Shown here one piece after another: positions 57,862 to 59,410 of a DNA stretch of 59,410 bases (the stretch's first letter is position 1; each line of letters opens with the position of its first letter). The position numbers and the translations under genes were made by a program. This stretch comes from Tricholomella constricta (lineage: Eukaryota; Basidiomycota; Agaricomycetes; Agaricales; Lyophyllaceae). The notes beneath the pieces were generated by a model. It made no database searches, was not told the origin of the DNA, and saw nothing but the letters and a program-made list of their open reading frames with translations. The DNA lies in contig JAACJP010000074.1 in assembly GCA_013368375.1 (NCBI GenBank), positions 1 through 59,410 of the forward strand. The letters run 5' to 3'.

Positions 57862-58440
57862 AGCGACATGACGTCCTCCACCAGCAGCGAGGATCGTTCC
57901 TGTATAGCACACCCTTGTTGTCATCTCGAAGTATGAGTTTGCATGTCGGCCCGATCTGCGAGCCAAAAACGTTAGCGACGTTGATTAGTTCATGAAACAA
58001 TGTTACCAAACACTTAACCTTTGCTGTGGCGCATTGCCGGGCGAGGTGCTAACTAGTGCGGTACAACAGTCGCCGACATGGCCGCTTTGTAGTGCAACTC
58101 AGAAAAGGTTGTTCAATTCAAATGATCAGCTACGATGATTCTAATCTACAGACTTCATACGGAACAATGGTGGTGGGACGGGATCAAGTTGGGAAAAGTT
58201 GTTTAGACTTGTGGTGCCAGATTATAACGGGCGCGTAAGTTTAGGGCAGGCTTGAAACCGTTCAGGGCAGGCGTAAATAAAGCCTGCCCTAAACTTACGC
58301 GCCCGTTATAATCTGGCCCCACAAATCTAAACAACTTTTTCCCAACCCCCACCTCTTGCCGCTGCTGGGCGTCATTTGTCGTAGTCTATCTATATATATA
58401 ATATTCGACATATGGACAATAACAATGAACGAATGTAACT
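57862..58440. repeat. Long inverted repeat, right arm (Spt5-like 5' flank)
   Basis: Inverted counterpart of 51340-51944, with the same exon-like segment, foldback hairpin and start-codon region of an Spt5-like gene, here oriented rightward. Confidence 0.85.
58186..58347. repeat. Foldback hairpin (~160 bp), right copy
   Basis: Same hairpin as at 51427-51590: 'aagttgggaaaagttgttta' opposes 'taaacaactttttccca', with pairing inner blocks 'ccagattataacgggcgcg' and 'cgcgcccgttataatctgg'. In this copy the GCGCG/CGCGC part pairs fully, whereas the left copy has a mismatch. Confidence 0.9.
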
Positions 58441-58865
58441 TCCAATGTAAGGTAGCCAAAAACTCTCCACCTGACACCTGCGTCGTAAAGGCCTTCCAAG
58501 ATGCCAAACAAGCGGTCTCGAATGGAGGTACGAAGGTTTATCTGAGACCTGTCGTGTCTTACTTATTTATCATGAAATAATTATGCGCTAGGCGTCTAGT
58601 TGTTCAGACCATTCGATAATGCCGGCGAGGACGAGCAGGACGATGATGAAGAAGGTTCGTGTCCTTGGGATCTATGATTATAACCTCAGAGTCGCCTCGT
58701 CATCCCAGATGACGACGACGAACTTGTCGCAGGTGACCGAACGCGTTTCCACACCAAGCTTTATGAAAAGTTCAGTGTCCAGGCTCAACCGGAAGCTATT
58801 ATGTGCGACGGGAAGGTCACCTGGTGTTCGTTGGGGAATCTTTCCAGATACAATTACCTAGGAGT
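58412..58865 (+). pseudogene. 5' fragment of a second Spt5-like gene
   Basis: Starting at ATG 58412 the plus strand mirrors the first exons of the gene at 51331: 'MDNNNE' then an early stop through a small indel; exon-2 equivalent 'caagatgccaaacaagcggt'; an acidic exon 'NAGEDEQDDDEE'; and 'DDDDELVAGDRTRF'. Homology fades after about 58760, where the partner has its NGN-like domain. It is therefore truncated and broken near its start. Its promoter-proximal region is the inverted-repeat arm. Confidence 0.75.
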
Positions 58866-58949
58866 GGGTTAGTTTATTATCTGGTCTAGAGATGGGTGGT
58901 TAGTCAATTGTCTTTGTTGGAGAAATATATCTCAACAATGTTTAAGACA

Positions 58950-59330
58950 ATGAGCAGCTGTGGAGTAGGTCGTTAGTGACAGTGATGAGGGTCGTAGATA
59001 GTCGTGATAGATGTCGTAAGTGTGTCGTTGAAGATACTACGTGTATATGATGACTTGATATACGATGGCTTGATATATGATAACTTGATTAGGCTTGACT
59101 TAACTTGACTTGACTGACTTGTGTATATATAATGACTTGAATAACCTTGACTTGACTTGACTTGACTTGACTGGCAGATGTATACGATAACTTGAATAGA
59201 CTTGACGGTAACTTGACTGACTTGCAGATATATACGATGACTTCAATGGACTTGACGATGACTTGACTGACAGATGTATACGATGACTTGAATGGACTTG
59301 ACGATGACAAAGGCTTCCTGATAACAAAAG
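58950..59330. repeat. TGACT-rich minisatellite
   Basis: Degenerate repetition of 'cttgacttgactgac', 'gtatatacgatgacttgaat' and 'ggacttgacgatgacttgac', with an irregular period of about 45-60 bp. The minus-strand Ser/Val-rich frames here are repeat shadows. Confidence 0.85.
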
Positions 59331-59410
59331 ATAGAATATAGGTCAGTAATAAATGTAATCAACTAACTGATAGCTGATCAATACGAGAAACAATGACGAA
59401 ATAATCTAAC

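Noticed and set aside
58950..59330. Serine/valine-rich minus-strand frames as proteins
   Set aside because: They follow directly from the TGACT minisatellite.

Overview
The window reads as nuclear DNA of a filamentous basidiomycete, most likely an Agaricomycete. The real genes are broken by many introns of about 45-70 bp (19 exons in one 507-residue enzyme, about 30 in a transporter). There is a Plavaka-type transposase remnant, an Spt5-like NGN/KOW family and an acidic multicopy family ending in a conserved 'GLPRNFYD' segment. There is no prokaryotic operon structure, and I see no convincing rRNA, tRNA or CRISPR. All gene models were assembled by eye from reading frames and splice signals; similarity calls come from remembered family motifs, not database searches.

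Layout. (1) 0-10.7 kb is an eroded zone. It has an 85-bp hairpin satellite, a G-rich minisatellite, then minus-strand relics: a Rho-type GTPase pseudogene, a TatD-type hydrolase pseudogene and a long frame-broken relic of an unidentified protein. (2) 12.0-14.9 kb is a nested satellite of three macro-units of about 0.95 kb, each with three 150-bp sub-units and perfect palindromes. It abuts the 5'-truncated C-terminal half of a Plavaka-like transposase (14.9-16.6 kb). (3) 20.3-24.8 kb holds two intact, divergently transcribed delta-12-type fatty acid desaturase paralogues, both 417 residues. (4) 26.6-31 kb carries a BTG/Tob-like protein and a small secreted protein. (5) 32.2-38.2 kb pairs a GH51 alpha-L-arabinofuranosidase that lacks a signal peptide with a sugar transporter of the major facilitator superfamily, same strand, 304 bp apart. 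This fits uptake of arabino-oligosaccharides followed by intracellular hydrolysis. (6) 39-40.4 kb is a frame-broken F-box-type gene, followed by AT-rich DNA.

(7) 42-59 kb is the most unusual part. Fragments of a valyl-tRNA synthetase gene are spliced, partly in scrambled orientation, to fragments of an Spt5-like gene. One such mosaic occurs twice as nearly identical inverted copies of about 470 bp, 9 kb apart. A near full-length Spt5-like pseudogene (minus strand) and a 5' fragment of a second copy (plus strand) face each other head to head about 7 kb apart. Each carries a 160-bp foldback hairpin upstream. Between and around these lie an intact SUN-domain membrane protein, a repeat-built tail-anchored-like protein with two open frames through its repeats, and a long acidic multicopy-family gene. 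The pattern suggests gene-fragment capture and inverted duplication, possibly by a mobile element, but no transposase, helicase or terminus for such an element was identified there.
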